In this document: positions 18,720-27,547 of the stretch, one piece after another
Numbering within the stretch: position 1 is the first letter of the stretch
How the letters are laid out: each line of letters starts with the position of its first letter
Assembly (NCBI GenBank): GCA_002428015.1
Contig: DIZW01000068.1
Span: 178,626-242,625, forward strand
Direction: 5' to 3'
DNA: 64,000 bases
DNA from: Oxalobacteraceae bacterium UBA6018
GTDB lineage: Bacteria; Pseudomonadota; Gammaproteobacteria; Burkholderiales; Burkholderiaceae_D
Notes under the pieces: model-generated
Told to the model about the DNA's origin: nothing
What the model saw: only the letters and a program-made list of their open reading frames with translations
The model's database searches: none
Made by a program: the position numbers and the translations under genes

Positions 18720-19925
18720 TTGGCGATCGTGCGCGACATCACTGAACGAATGCAGATCGAGCAGGAGCTGCATGTGAGCGAGGAACGCGAGCGCGAGCGT
18801 TCGCGGGAGCTGAGCAACCTGCTGTTTGCAGTTCCCGCCGCAGTTTGCATTGCGCATGACCGGCTGCTAGCCGAGGTGAGAGGAAACGAATTGCATGATC
18901 TCTGGTTTCGCGCTCGCGACACCCGTTTGCAACACCAGCCGGGGGCGACCGAAGTCGCAGAATCCATCCACGACAGGCATCAGCACGGAGATATTCCCTC
19001 CGTCCAGGCAGCATTGCAGCAAGCAGCCAGCGGCAGGGAAACTCGCGATTATGAATTCAAGCATGAAAACCCGAGCGGCAACGTCCGCTATTTTTTTGGG
19101 AATGCCGTCCCCTTGCGGGACGAGTCAGGTACTGCATACGGGGCCATCTCTGCATTCATCGACGTGACTGAACTGAAGCTTGCGGAGCAGGCGATGTTGT
19201 CCGTCACGGCGGGCAGTGTGGCGAAATCGGACTACATCACCCATATGACCCACGAGTTGCGTACGCCTCTCAGTACCATCCTGGGCCGCGCGCAAATTCT
19301 CGAGGCGGGCACTCCCGTGGCGGCGCCAGCGCAGCTGAAGTCCATACGCCAGATCATCAAGGCTGGCTGGTATATGCGCGACCTGATTACCGAGGTCCAG
19401 GACTTGGCCACGATTGAAGCCCAATCCGCGAATTTAGCGGTCGAGCCGGTGGCCGTTGACCGCCTGCTGCAAGATCTGTGCGAAATGATTGAGCCCCTCG
19501 TGGCCGCTGCGGGGCTGCACATCAGCCTTACTGGTACAAGCGGCCTGAGCATCAATGCGAATCCGGTTCGAATCAAGCAAGTGATGCTCAATCTTCTATC
19601 GAATGCGGTCAAATACAATCGCCGCGGAGGGAGCGTCACTGTGTCACGTGTTTTGGACGGGCCTGAGCAGGTACTTTTTAGTGTACGCGATTCGGGCAAT
19701 GGATTGACGCCGAAAGAGCTGGTATGCTTGTTTCAACCGTTCAACCGCCTCGGCCAGGAACTTGGAAAGGTCGTCGGTACTGGTGTGGGTCTGGTTGTGA
19801 CCAAGAAACTTGTTGAGTCGATGGGCGGAACAATGGGCGCGGAAAGTGAAGTCGGATGCGGATCCTTATTCTGGTTCAAAATTCCGGCGCCAATAGACTC
19901 CGCGCGATTGGTTAAATGCGCGTGA
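18720..19925 (+). pseudogene. PAS sensor histidine kinase, 3' part, with IS-supplied stop codon
   Basis: The same frame continues for 401 codons: the PAC tail VRDITERMQ, a second PAS domain (about 20-155), a HisKA dimerisation helix with the phospho-acceptor in THELRTPLS, and a HATPase domain with NLLSNAVKYN, VRDSGNGL and GTGVGLVV. It autophosphorylates on His in a two-component system; no response regulator is next to it. Its TGA (19923-19925) is the first three bases of the IS21 element, so any C-terminal receiver domain has been cut off. Translation might restart at ATG 18750, giving a soluble kinase. Confidence 0.78.
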
Positions 19926-20029
19926 CTGGGTATTCCGGACGAACGTGACCAGTGATTCCGGCATCGTGACCAGTCATTCCATTTGAACGTGACCGCCCAT
20001 TCCGGGCGAACGTGACCGATTTCGAGCAT

Positions 20030-20081
20030 CTTCCGGAATCAGCGGTCACGATACCGGAATCGCTGGTCACGATGCCGGAAT
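20030..20081. repeat. Extra inverted repeat units inside the IS21 left end
   Basis: After four direct CGTGACC units, two inverted GGTCACG units (20044-20050 and 20065-20071) with CCGGAAT spacers follow before istA. They look like a right-end array placed within the left end. They could be extra transposase binding sites or the remnant of another copy. Confidence 0.55.
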
Positions 20082-20181
20082 GCTGTTGTACAGCGCAATA
20101 TCGGTGTTACGCATTTTGCAACCGTACGGGTACGCTCCCAGCTTTTTGACTGGAAACAGTGTGCCCGCACCAAGGATCAAT

Positions 20182-21684
20182 ATGCGTAAGATTAAGGACG
20201 TATTACGGCTCAAGCTTGATGCCAAACTGTCGCACCAGCAGATCGCAGATGCGCTGGGGCTGTCGAAAGGCGTAGTCACGAAGTACGCAGGCCTTGCGGC
20301 CGCCGCAGGCTTGGACTGGCCCGCAGTGCAAGGCATGGACGAGGCGGCGCTGGAGCGGCGCCTGTTGGTTGGCTCCCAGAAGATGCGGGACTACGTGCGG
20401 CCGGATTACGGGCGCGTCCACCAGGAACTGCGTCGCAAGGGCATGACCTTGATGCTGCTGTGGGAGGAACACCGCGCCGATTATGCGGACGGCCAGACCT
20501 ACGCCTACTCGCAGTATTGCGAGAACTACCGACGCTTCGCCAAGCAGCTCAAGCGCTCGATGCGCCAGATCCACCGTGCAGGCGAAAAGCTGTTCATCGA
20601 CTACGCCGGCCCCACCATTGCGCTCAGTGATGGTGGCCGCGCCCACATCTTCGTGGCCTCGTTGGGAGCGTCCAGCTACACCTATGCCTGCGCTACGCCG
20701 AGCGAGAAAATGGAGGACTGGCTCGCATCGACGGCGCGCGCGCTGAGCTTCTACGGAGGCGTGACCCAGCTCATCGTGCCCGACAACCCGAGGGCGATGA
20801 TCTCCGACGCCAACCGCTACGAACCGCGCGGCAACGACACCGTGCTCGACTTCGCGCGCCACTACGGCACCTCGATCCTGCCGGCGCGGCCGTACCATCC
20901 GCAGGACAAAGCAAAGGCCGAATCGGCGGTGCAGATCGTCGAACGCTGGATCATGGCGCGCCTGCGTCACCAGCAGTTCGGCAGCGTGCACGAGGTCAAT
21001 CAGGCTATGGCGCCGTTGCTCACGCGGCTTAACGAGAAGCCGTTCCAGAAACTGCCCGGCAGCCGCGCCAGCACCTTCGCCGAGATCGACGCGCCGGCCC
21101 TGCTGCCGCTGCCAATGCAGCGCTATGAGATGGCCCGTTTCAAGACCGTCAAGGTCCACATCGACTACCACGTCGAGGTGGAGCGCCACCGCTACAGCGT
21201 GCCCCAGACATTGGTCGGTCAAGTGCTGGAGGCGCGCATCACGACGGCGGTGGTCGAGCTGCTGCATCGCGGTCAGCGCGTCGCCAGCCACGCCCGCAAC
21301 GGCCGAGTGGGCGGCTTCACGACCACGCCCGCGCACATGCCGGCCGCGCATCGCGCGCACATGGAGTGGACGCCCCAACGGCTGATCCACTGGGGAGAAA
21401 GTATCGGACCGGCGACCGCCGAGGCGGTGACACGGCTGATGGCAGAGAACCGGCATCCGGAGCACGGTTACCGTGCCTGCCTTGGCCTGCTGTCGCTGGC
21501 CAAGCGCTATGGCAAGGTACGCCTGGAAGCGGCGTGCATGCTGGCCCTGCAGATCGGCGCCTGCCAGTACCGCCACGTGAACGACATCCTGAAGAACAAT
21601 CGCGACCAGAGCGCCCCCGCGGTCGCCGATGAATGGGTCAGCCCCGAGCATGTCCACGTGCGCGGTCCCGGCTACTACCAATAA
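20182..21684 (+). CDS. istA: IS21-family transposase IstA
   Basis: A 500-residue protein. The N-terminus has a helix-turn-helix (LSHQQIADALGLSKGVVTKY), followed by an integrase-core domain with the catalytic Asp in KLFIDYAGPT, the second Asp in IVPDNPRAM and the downstream Glu in KAKAESAVQ. IstA carries out cut-and-paste transposition with the ATPase IstB. The ATG at 20182 is chosen because AAGGA lies 5 bases before it; an upstream in-frame start at 20080 would lie within the terminal repeats. It is intact. Confidence 0.94.
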   Translation: MRKIKDVLRLKLDAKLSHQQIADALGLSKGVVTKYAGLAAAAGLDWPAVQGMDEAALERRLLVGSQKMRDYVRPDYGRVHQELRRKGMTLMLLWEEHRADYADGQTYAYSQYCENYRRFAKQLKRSMRQIHRAGEKLFIDYAGPTIALSDGGRAHIFVASLGASSYTYACATPSEKMEDWLASTARALSFYGGVTQLIVPDNPRAMISDANRYEPRGNDTVLDFARHYGTSILPARPYHPQDKAKAESAVQIVERWIMARLRHQQFGSVHEVNQAMAPLLTRLNEKPFQKLPGSRASTFAEIDAPALLPLPMQRYEMARFKTVKVHIDYHVEVERHRYSVPQTLVGQVLEARITTAVVELLHRGQRVASHARNGRVGGFTTTPAHMPAAHRAHMEWTPQRLIHWGESIGPATAEAVTRLMAENRHPEHGYRACLGLLSLAKRYGKVRLEAACMLALQIGACQYRHVNDILKNNRDQSAPAVADEWVSPEHVHVRGPGYYQ

Positions 21685-21695
21685 GGAATTTGACG

Positions 21696-22463
21696 ATGAT
21701 GATGCACACCACCCTGGCGCAACTGCGCATCCTGAAGCTGGACGGCCTGGCCGCGGGCCTTGAGGAACAACTGGCCCAACCTGGCATGACGGCATTGAGC
21801 TTCGAAGAGCGCGTGGCGCTGTTGGTCGACCGCGAGGTCCACGCTCGCAATGACCGCAAGCTGGTGCGACTGCTCAAGAACGCGCACCTCAAATACGGGC
21901 AAGCGGCGATCGAGGACATCGACGGGCGCGCCGGTCGCGGCATCGACCGGCGCGAAGTGATGAGCCTTGCCTTGGGCGACTGGGTCAACGCCGGCCACAG
22001 CGTCCTGGTCACCGGCCCCACCGGCGCAGGCAAGTCGTGGCTGGCCTGCGCATTGGCGCAGTACGCCTGCCGGCGTGGATACTCGGCGATCTATCAGCGT
22101 GTACCCCGCTTGCAGGAAGAACTGCGCATCCGGCACGGTAGCGGCGCCTTCGGCAAATGGCTGCTCCAATTGGCCAAGACGGACGTGCTGGTTCTGGACG
22201 ACTGGGGCATGGGCTCCATCGATGGCATGACGCGCTCCGACCTGCTTGAGATCATCGACGACCGCGCTGGCCACAAGGCCACCATCATCACCAGCCAATT
22301 GCCGGTCGAGCACTGGCATGCCTGGATTGGTGATGCCACCATCGCTGACGCCATTCTGGACCGCGTCATGCAGCGCAACCACCGCTTCACGCTGACCGGC
22401 GATTCGCTGCGCGCCCAACGACCGAAAACAGCCAAAAAGGAGAAAAACATCGACCCATCGTGA
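21696..22463 (+). CDS. istB: IS21-family helper ATPase IstB
   Basis: A 255-residue AAA+ ATPase with the Walker A motif GPTGAGKSW near 103-111, Walker B in VLVLDDWGM and the typical IstB stretch ITSQLPVEHWHAWIGD near the C-terminus. It assembles on target DNA and activates IstA. The start is the first of three ATG codons, 11 bases after the istA stop, with AAGGA upstream. It is intact. Confidence 0.94.
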   Translation: MMMHTTLAQLRILKLDGLAAGLEEQLAQPGMTALSFEERVALLVDREVHARNDRKLVRLLKNAHLKYGQAAIEDIDGRAGRGIDRREVMSLALGDWVNAGHSVLVTGPTGAGKSWLACALAQYACRRGYSAIYQRVPRLQEELRIRHGSGAFGKWLLQLAKTDVLVLDDWGMGSIDGMTRSDLLEIIDDRAGHKATIITSQLPVEHWHAWIGDATIADAILDRVMQRNHRFTLTGDSLRAQRPKTAKKEKNIDPS

Positions 22464-22558
22464 CCTCAGAGATTAGAATTTGACCGCGTAACGCCATCTC
22501 ATGCGCAGCGGTCACGTTCCCCGGAATGACCGGTCACGTTCGCCGGAATACGCACTCA

Positions 22559-23129
22559 CCGCATCGGGGATGAGTGACGCCCATACCGGCCAGATTAACG
22601 CTGGCAAAACGACAGCATCATCGCCAGCTGCACCCCAGAGCGGCCGCTCAGTTCGACGTCGAGCAGATTAAAAATTCGCGCCGTCGCGCTTTCTGGCACT
22701 CACGCAACGGAGCTGGAAAGTCGATTGTCAACGAAGGCGTTCAGCATCTGCAAGCGGCGGAGCCGGCAGACGCCAGGCTGCAGTCGAGTACAATCGGCAG
22801 GAGTCGGCCAAAAGCGGTCCTTCAACCCGTCGAGTTGGGCCACCCAGTAGCCAGTTCAGACAAAACGGCACAGCAGTGTAAGAATCGCCGACGTCGAGTC
22901 GCGTTTTCCGGGCGTGCTCGTGCTGATACGAGCATGGTCCCCGGACAGAAGCTCCCATACTCGTGGAGCAGCTTAAACATCTGGGTCTGCCGCCCCAAAG
23001 CCAGCCTTTAAGTTGCCCGCTCTATGTCCTGTTCGCTGGCGTGGTTGATAGAAACCGCCGACATCCTGTGTCTCTCACCTGCTTCACTGCAAGTCTTTTC
23101 CTAAGACGATACTAAAGCCAGGCAGAGCG
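22559..23129. other. Region between IS21 element and tetR; no credible gene
   Basis: A 145-residue plus-strand frame (22574-23011) exists but has no recognisable domain and no ribosome-binding site. This segment is not the obvious continuation of the kinase interrupted on the left of the IS. I see nothing functional in it. Confidence 0.5.
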
Positions 23130-23678
23130 TCAATGTGTCGTCAACAGAGCACTGGTTATCACCTTAAACAGGTGATCTGCGCGTGCTGCGGCACTCGGCT
23201 GCTCGCGCACCCAGGCGAGCGCTGCTATCAGCGCGAAGAGGTCGGCGCCATCAATGTCCTGTCGCGCTTTGCCTTCTGATTGCGCGCGCGTGAGGAGCGA
23301 GGTTCCTGCTGCGCGCAACGTCACACAGGAGGAGTGAAGAGCGGATTCCGGGTCCTCGATTGCACCCATCATCAGCCCAAGAACGCCTCGATGGCTGTGC
23401 GTAAATGTAATGGTTTCCCGTAGCCACAGAACTAGAGCCTCGTCGGACGAGTTCGAGGCCGTGAATGTGTCTGCGCGTGCCGCCAGCGTCTCAAAGCTCG
23501 TTCGCAGAAGCGCCTCCAATAAAGCCTCCCTTGTCGGGAAATGCCGGTACAGCGTGCCAAGCCCGACCCCAGCGCGGCGGGCCACGTCACGCAACGACAA
23601 ATCGGCGCCCTGTTCAATGACGGCTTGTTGCGCCACCTCTAGAAGTCGATCGTAATTTTTCTTTGCATCGGCTCGCAT
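23130..23678 (-). CDS. TetR-family transcriptional regulator
   Basis: A 182-residue protein with an N-terminal helix-turn-helix (LSLRDVARRAGVGLGTLYRHFPTR cut at about residues 28-50) and an all-helical ligand-binding C-terminal part. It is divergent from a quinone-oxidoreductase-like gene, and two related palindromes lie between them, so it very likely represses that gene and itself in response to an electrophile or aromatic compound (inference). AGAGGAAG precedes the ATG by a few bases. Confidence 0.9.
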   Translation of the reverse strand: MRADAKKNYDRLLEVAQQAVIEQGADLSLRDVARRAGVGLGTLYRHFPTREALLEALLRTSFETLAARADTFTASNSSDEALVLWLRETITFTHSHRGVLGLMMGAIEDPESALHSSCVTLRAAGTSLLTRAQSEGKARQDIDGADLFALIAALAWVREQPSAAARADHLFKVITSALLTTH

Positions 23679-23687
23679 GACTTCCTC

Positions 23688-23741
23688 TTGACAAGCGGAG
23701 CACTGCTCCGCATACGGATTTTATCCGGAGCAGCGTTCCGG
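23688..23741. promoter_or_regulatory. TetR operators and promoter between tetR and oxidoreductase genes
   Basis: Operator 1, 23695-23711, is GCGGAGCA-C-TGCTCCGC with perfect 8-bp arms. Operator 2, 23725-23741, is a weaker copy with GGAGCA-G-CGTTCC. A TTGACA hexamer at 23688-23693 lies just before operator 1, so a repressor bound there would cover a -35/-10 spacer. Confidence 0.68.
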
Positions 23742-23777
23742 TTTTTGACAGCTTATTTGTTATGAAAGGAAAATGCA

Positions 23778-24797
23778 ATGCCCACCAAGACTATGAAGGC
23801 CATCCAACAGCATGAATTCGGTGGCCCGGAAGTGCTGCTCTATGAAGACGCGCCCATGCCCGAGCTCAAGTCCGGGGAAGTGCTTGTGCGAGTTCACGCT
23901 GTGGGCCTGAACCCGCCGGACTGGTATCTGCGCGACGGCTACAAGATGCTGCCGCCGGAGTGGCAGCCAAAGGTGACTTTTCCTGTCATTCTCGGCACCG
24001 ACATCTCGGGGGTCGTCGAGGCTGTGTCTGAGGATGTGACGACCTTCTCTCCGGGCGATGAGGTGTATGCAATGGTTCGCTTCCCAAGCGGGCTGGCCGG
24101 TGGCAGCCGTGCATACGCTGAGTACGTGAGCGTGCCGGCAAATGAATTGGCTTTGAAGCCGGCGGGTGTGGACCATGTGCACGCAGCAGCAGCGCCGATG
24201 TCTTTGCTGACAGCATGGCAGTTCATGATTGATCTGGGTCACAACGAGCCGAACCCACTGCAGCCGCACAGGCACGAGCCAGTGCCACTCGAGGGTAAGA
24301 CCGTGCTGGTCAACGGGGCCGCTGGCGGCGTGGGTCAGTTTGCCGTACAACTTGCCAAATGGAAGGGCGCGCGCGTCATCGCAGTCGCTGCCGGCGCACA
24401 AGAGGCATTCGTGCGCGACCTTGGCGCAGACGAATTCATCGACTACACCACGACCAAGGCAGAGCAGCACGTGCATGATCTCGACTTGGTCATCGATGCG
24501 GTAGGTGGTCCGACCACAGGTCGCTTCCTGCAAACGCTCAAGCGAGGTGGTGCGCTGTTTCCTATTTTCCCGCTGGGCTTTGTCGGCACTGATGAGGCCG
24601 AAAAACTGGGCGTTACAGTTTCATCGGTGCAGGTTCGTTCGAGTGGCGCCCAACTCGCACAACTTGCCGACTTGCTTGCGGCCGGAACTGTTCGCTCGGG
24701 CGTCGATAGCACGTTCGCGCTTGAGGATGCGCGAAGCGCCCACGAGCGTGCCGCCCGTGGGGGGACGCAAGGAAAGATCGTACTCACGGTCAAATAA
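23778..24797 (+). CDS. NADP-dependent zinc-type alcohol dehydrogenase/quinone oxidoreductase
   Basis: A 339-residue medium-chain dehydrogenase/reductase of the quinone oxidoreductase type. The GroES-like N-terminal part has VGLNPPDWYLRDG and GTDISGVVEAV; the Rossmann motif NGAAGGVGQFAVQLAKWKG (about 176-194) binds NADPH. The catalytic zinc ligands of true alcohol dehydrogenases are absent. It probably reduces quinones or alpha,beta-unsaturated carbonyls. Its promoter overlaps TetR operators, so it is probably induced by its substrate. AAAGGAAA lies upstream of the ATG. Confidence 0.88.
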   Translation: MPTKTMKAIQQHEFGGPEVLLYEDAPMPELKSGEVLVRVHAVGLNPPDWYLRDGYKMLPPEWQPKVTFPVILGTDISGVVEAVSEDVTTFSPGDEVYAMVRFPSGLAGGSRAYAEYVSVPANELALKPAGVDHVHAAAAPMSLLTAWQFMIDLGHNEPNPLQPHRHEPVPLEGKTVLVNGAAGGVGQFAVQLAKWKGARVIAVAAGAQEAFVRDLGADEFIDYTTTKAEQHVHDLDLVIDAVGGPTTGRFLQTLKRGGALFPIFPLGFVGTDEAEKLGVTVSSVQVRSSGAQLAQLADLLAAGTVRSGVDSTFALEDARSAHERAARGGTQGKIVLTVK

Positions 24798-24922
24798 AAA
24801 ACCACAGTGCTGTCCAAAGCACTGAGCTCACAGCCTCAAGGCCGCGTCCGGCACTCCGGCACTCCGGCACGGCGTTGATCAACCGCGAATGGATAGCGCG
24901 AAAGCCAACAAGGGAAAATATT

Positions 24923-25303
24923 TTGTCAACAATCAAAGAAGCAGTCGACGACCTGCTTAATCCCCAACTCGCTGTTCAAGCATCCATGGATGCACACTTC
25001 GCTCCGGCGTTCCGCCAGCGCGTCAATGGGAGCTGGATTGACCGTGCGACCTTTCTTGAAGGCATTGTCCGGCTTCGTGAGATGCTCGGTCAGGCCAAGG
25101 TCACCGTCCTAGATGAGTTAGCCAACGGGGAACACTACGCCGAGCGCCACCTTATCGACTTGGTCATGCGCGACGGAGCAGTTGCTCACCGAGAGGTGTA
25201 TGTGTTCGCGCAGCGAGACGCGCACGGACGCTTCGTGCGCATCGAGGAGGCGACCATCGCCGTAAGCCATGAGCAGGACTCGCTGATGGATGAGTTGCAG
25301 TAA
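24923..25303 (+). CDS. NTF2-like (SnoaL-type) protein
   Basis: About 126 residues from a TTG at 24923, chosen because AAGGGA lies 8 bases upstream; a longer in-frame start at 24875 is possible. The fold is recognisable as NTF2-like: a first helix with KEAVDDLLNP, a central FAPAFRQRVNGSW segment and a terminal sheet with RFVRIEEATIAVS. Such proteins are small cone-shaped domains used as isomerases, hydratases or binding modules; no catalytic pair can be assigned. It follows the oxidoreductase gene by about 125 bases and may share its regulation. Confidence 0.65.
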   Translation: MSTIKEAVDDLLNPQLAVQASMDAHFAPAFRQRVNGSWIDRATFLEGIVRLREMLGQAKVTVLDELANGEHYAERHLIDLVMRDGAVAHREVYVFAQRDAHGRFVRIEEATIAVSHEQDSLMDELQ

Positions 25304-25526
25304 GCCTCCGTGCGAGTGGGCGCCGCTAATGTTGTGCGCCGCGCTTTAGCGCGCAGAGCGTGGCCAACGTTGAAAGGCCGCTTTGGGGTGTGGATTCAAT
25401 CTCGGGCTACGTCGGCAGGAGATTCACTAGGGCCTTGACAGCGGTCCAGCCGACGCATGGGTACCCTGATGAGATTAAACGCGCGGGTCGTGTCAAGCGT
25501 GCGGGAAGACTGCTGGCGACGCGTAA

Positions 25527-25815
25527 ATGCCGACAGTGACTCTTCGGCCGCGAGTCCGGATCGCCATCAGCGGAATCTGGGAATACACCGCGAAGACAGC
25601 GAGGAGCGGGCCGATGCATTCGTCGACCGGATCAGCGCCAAATTCAAACTTCGTTTGGGCCAGCCTGAGCTTGGCCGCACGCGCATGAACTCATGGCGCA
25701 ACTTAGGAGTTTCCCGTTTTATCGCTACGTGATCTTTTATCGCGCAGTATCCGACGGAATTGAGGTCATCCGCGTACTGTACAGTGCCCAGGACGTCGAA
25801 ACGCAATTCCATCCG
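25527..25815 (+). pseudogene. ParE/RelE-type toxin remnant with two frameshifts
   Basis: Three frames read in order give a nearly complete ParE-type toxin. Frame one, from the ATG at 25527, gives MPTVTLRPRVRIAISGIWEYTA. Frame two, from about 25588, gives EDSEERADAFVDRISAKFKL and QPELGRTR. Frame three, from about 25693, gives LRSFPFYRYVIFYRAV and VIRVLYSAQDVETQF. Each shift is explained by one missing base. Intact ParE poisons DNA gyrase and is balanced by an upstream ParD-like antitoxin, which I do not see. It is a dead module or reflects sequence errors. Confidence 0.75.
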
Positions 25816-25930
25816 CGCAAGTGGCGGACGGCTTATCGGCCAAAAATGACGAGTCGATTGCAGGTCCAGCAGTTGCCGGCGCCACAAAGCGCCGGCGCGG
25901 ACTCGGGGAGAAAAATTGACCGGCGCCTCA

Positions 25931-27460
25931 TCACCCCAGCCGATACCGCTCGCGCAAGATCTGCGCCGCCTGCGCCAGTGCATGCAGCTTGGCCTCGGCC
26001 ACCCGCTCCGAATTGAGGGGATTATCCGCGAAGGTGGCGAAGCCGCAGTCCGGGGTGAGAAGCAGGCGCTCGGCGCCGAACAGCTGGATCGCCTGTTCGA
26101 CATGGGCCACGATTGAATCGACGCTTTCCACGTGCGCGTGCTTCTGGTTACAGGCGCCGATGCCGATACGCAGGTGATCCGGCAGGCGCGTGAGAATTTC
26201 CATTTCACCGGCGCGCGGCGTACACAGTTCGAGGAACAAGGTGCCCACTTTCATCTGCCCCAGAATGTCGACCAGCGGCTCGTAGTTGCCCGACAGCGCC
26301 TTGCTCTCGTCGGCCGTCCAGTTGCCCCGGCACATGTGCAGCGCGAGACGCTCCGGCGGAAAGCCTGCGGTCACGGCGTTGACCAGGTCGCGCGCGAAAG
26401 CCAGCTCGACCGGGCTGTCGCTCTTGGCCGACAGCGCCCCGCACATGAAACTGCGCTGGCTGGCCGGGCCGCTGAAGACCACTTCGGACAGCACCGGCTC
26501 GTCGAGCTGGACCAGCGCGGTGCCGGCGGCCAGCAGGCAGGCGATCTCTTCGCGCAGCACGCGCACGATGTCGATGGCCAGCGATTCGCGGTCGGCGTAG
26601 GCGCGGTCGGAGATGCATTCCATCCACATGGTGCGGGTCAACAGATAGGGGCCGGGCAGCGCCACCTTGACCGGGCGGTCGGTGAGGGTGCGCACGAACT
26701 CGGCCTCGTGTACGGCGATGCCGCGGCTGCGTCCGAGCGGCCCAAACAAGGCCGGATGGCGCACGTCGCCGGCCGGCACGTCGAGGGCGCGCAATTCGCG
26801 TTCGAATTCCTCAGGATCGTCGACCAGCGGCAGCAGGTCGGTCAGCGGGATCAGCTGGCAGTTGTCCAGGCGCGACGCGACGAAGCTGGAATAGCTGTCG
26901 CGCCGCTGCTCGCCATCGCTGACGACGTCGGCGCCGGCGCGCACCTGGGCGCTGACGGCCAGGCGGACCGCATCGTCGGCGGTGGCCTGGAAAGCGGCCT
27001 CGTCGAGCCGGCCTTCCATGTGTTCGTGGACCGCTTGCAGCATCCAGCGCGGCCGCGGCCAGCTGCCGATGCCCATCACCGACAGCGGGCGGATGGCCGG
27101 CGCCGGCGCCGCAGGCGGGAACACGAGCAAGGGCTTGACGTCGACCAGGGCCACGCCGGCGCGCATCTCGGGCGCCGCCGTCACGGTGCTCTTGCGTTCG
27201 GACAGCGCGCCCTTGGCCACCAGGAAGCTGCGCTGCTTGCCCTGCTTGATGAAGGACACCAGTTCGTTCTTGGTCATGCGGCACCAGGCCGGCAGGTCCT
27301 CGTCGACCGAGGATTCGGTGGAGCGGATTTCAAGCAGGCCGCCGCGTTCCAGCGGGTCGATGTGCTTGCGTATCAGTAGCAGCAAGCCGTTGCCGCAATC
27401 AAGGTCGCCACCGTCGAAACTGACGTCGGCTTGCTGGGGATGCTCAGTGGAGATGGTCAT
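25931..27460 (-). CDS. Fusion of a TusA-like sulfur-carrier domain and a MetE-like methyltransferase domain
   Basis: A 509-residue cytoplasmic protein. Residues about 15-70 resemble TusA: a Cys in DLDCGNG where TusA has CPxP, and DLPAWCRMT near the end of the domain. From about 125 the protein follows the C-terminal barrel of cobalamin-independent methionine synthase, with Zn-ligand-type segments HMCRGNW near 375 and TPDCGFATF near 465. It may move methyl or sulfur groups between a thiol and a carrier Cys; the true substrate is unknown. AGGAAA lies 7 bases before the ATG. It is the last gene of a minus-strand sulfur cluster. Confidence 0.8.
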   Translation of the reverse strand: MTISTEHPQQADVSFDGGDLDCGNGLLLLIRKHIDPLERGGLLEIRSTESSVDEDLPAWCRMTKNELVSFIKQGKQRSFLVAKGALSERKSTVTAAPEMRAGVALVDVKPLLVFPPAAPAPAIRPLSVMGIGSWPRPRWMLQAVHEHMEGRLDEAAFQATADDAVRLAVSAQVRAGADVVSDGEQRRDSYSSFVASRLDNCQLIPLTDLLPLVDDPEEFERELRALDVPAGDVRHPALFGPLGRSRGIAVHEAEFVRTLTDRPVKVALPGPYLLTRTMWMECISDRAYADRESLAIDIVRVLREEIACLLAAGTALVQLDEPVLSEVVFSGPASQRSFMCGALSAKSDSPVELAFARDLVNAVTAGFPPERLALHMCRGNWTADESKALSGNYEPLVDILGQMKVGTLFLELCTPRAGEMEILTRLPDHLRIGIGACNQKHAHVESVDSIVAHVEQAIQLFGAERLLLTPDCGFATFADNPLNSERVAEAKLHALAQAAQILRERYRLG

Positions 27461-27547
27461 GGTGGTTTCCTGCCAGTGTGCTTAAGGTCGGCAAGCGCGG
27501 TCGACAAGCTGGTGCTCGCCGCCCGCGCCTGCATCCAGATGGAGGCC

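Larger units (their letters stand above)
19923..22558 (+). mobile_element. IS21-family insertion sequence
   Basis: The element runs from TGACTGGGTATTCCGG on the left to the complement of TGAGTGCGTATTCCGG on the right. Each end carries spaced CGTGACC and ATTCCGG repeats: direct copies at 19944, 19965, 19988 and 20011, and inverted copies at 22510 and 22532 on the right. It contains istA and istB in the usual order. No target duplication is visible: the left flank ends TGCGCG and the right flank begins CCGCATCG. This suggests rearrangement after insertion. Confidence 0.85.

Noticed and set aside
22574..23011. A 145-residue frame between IS21 and tetR
   Set aside because: No family, no ribosome-binding site, and an Arg/Gln/Ser-rich composition expected of non-coding sequence.
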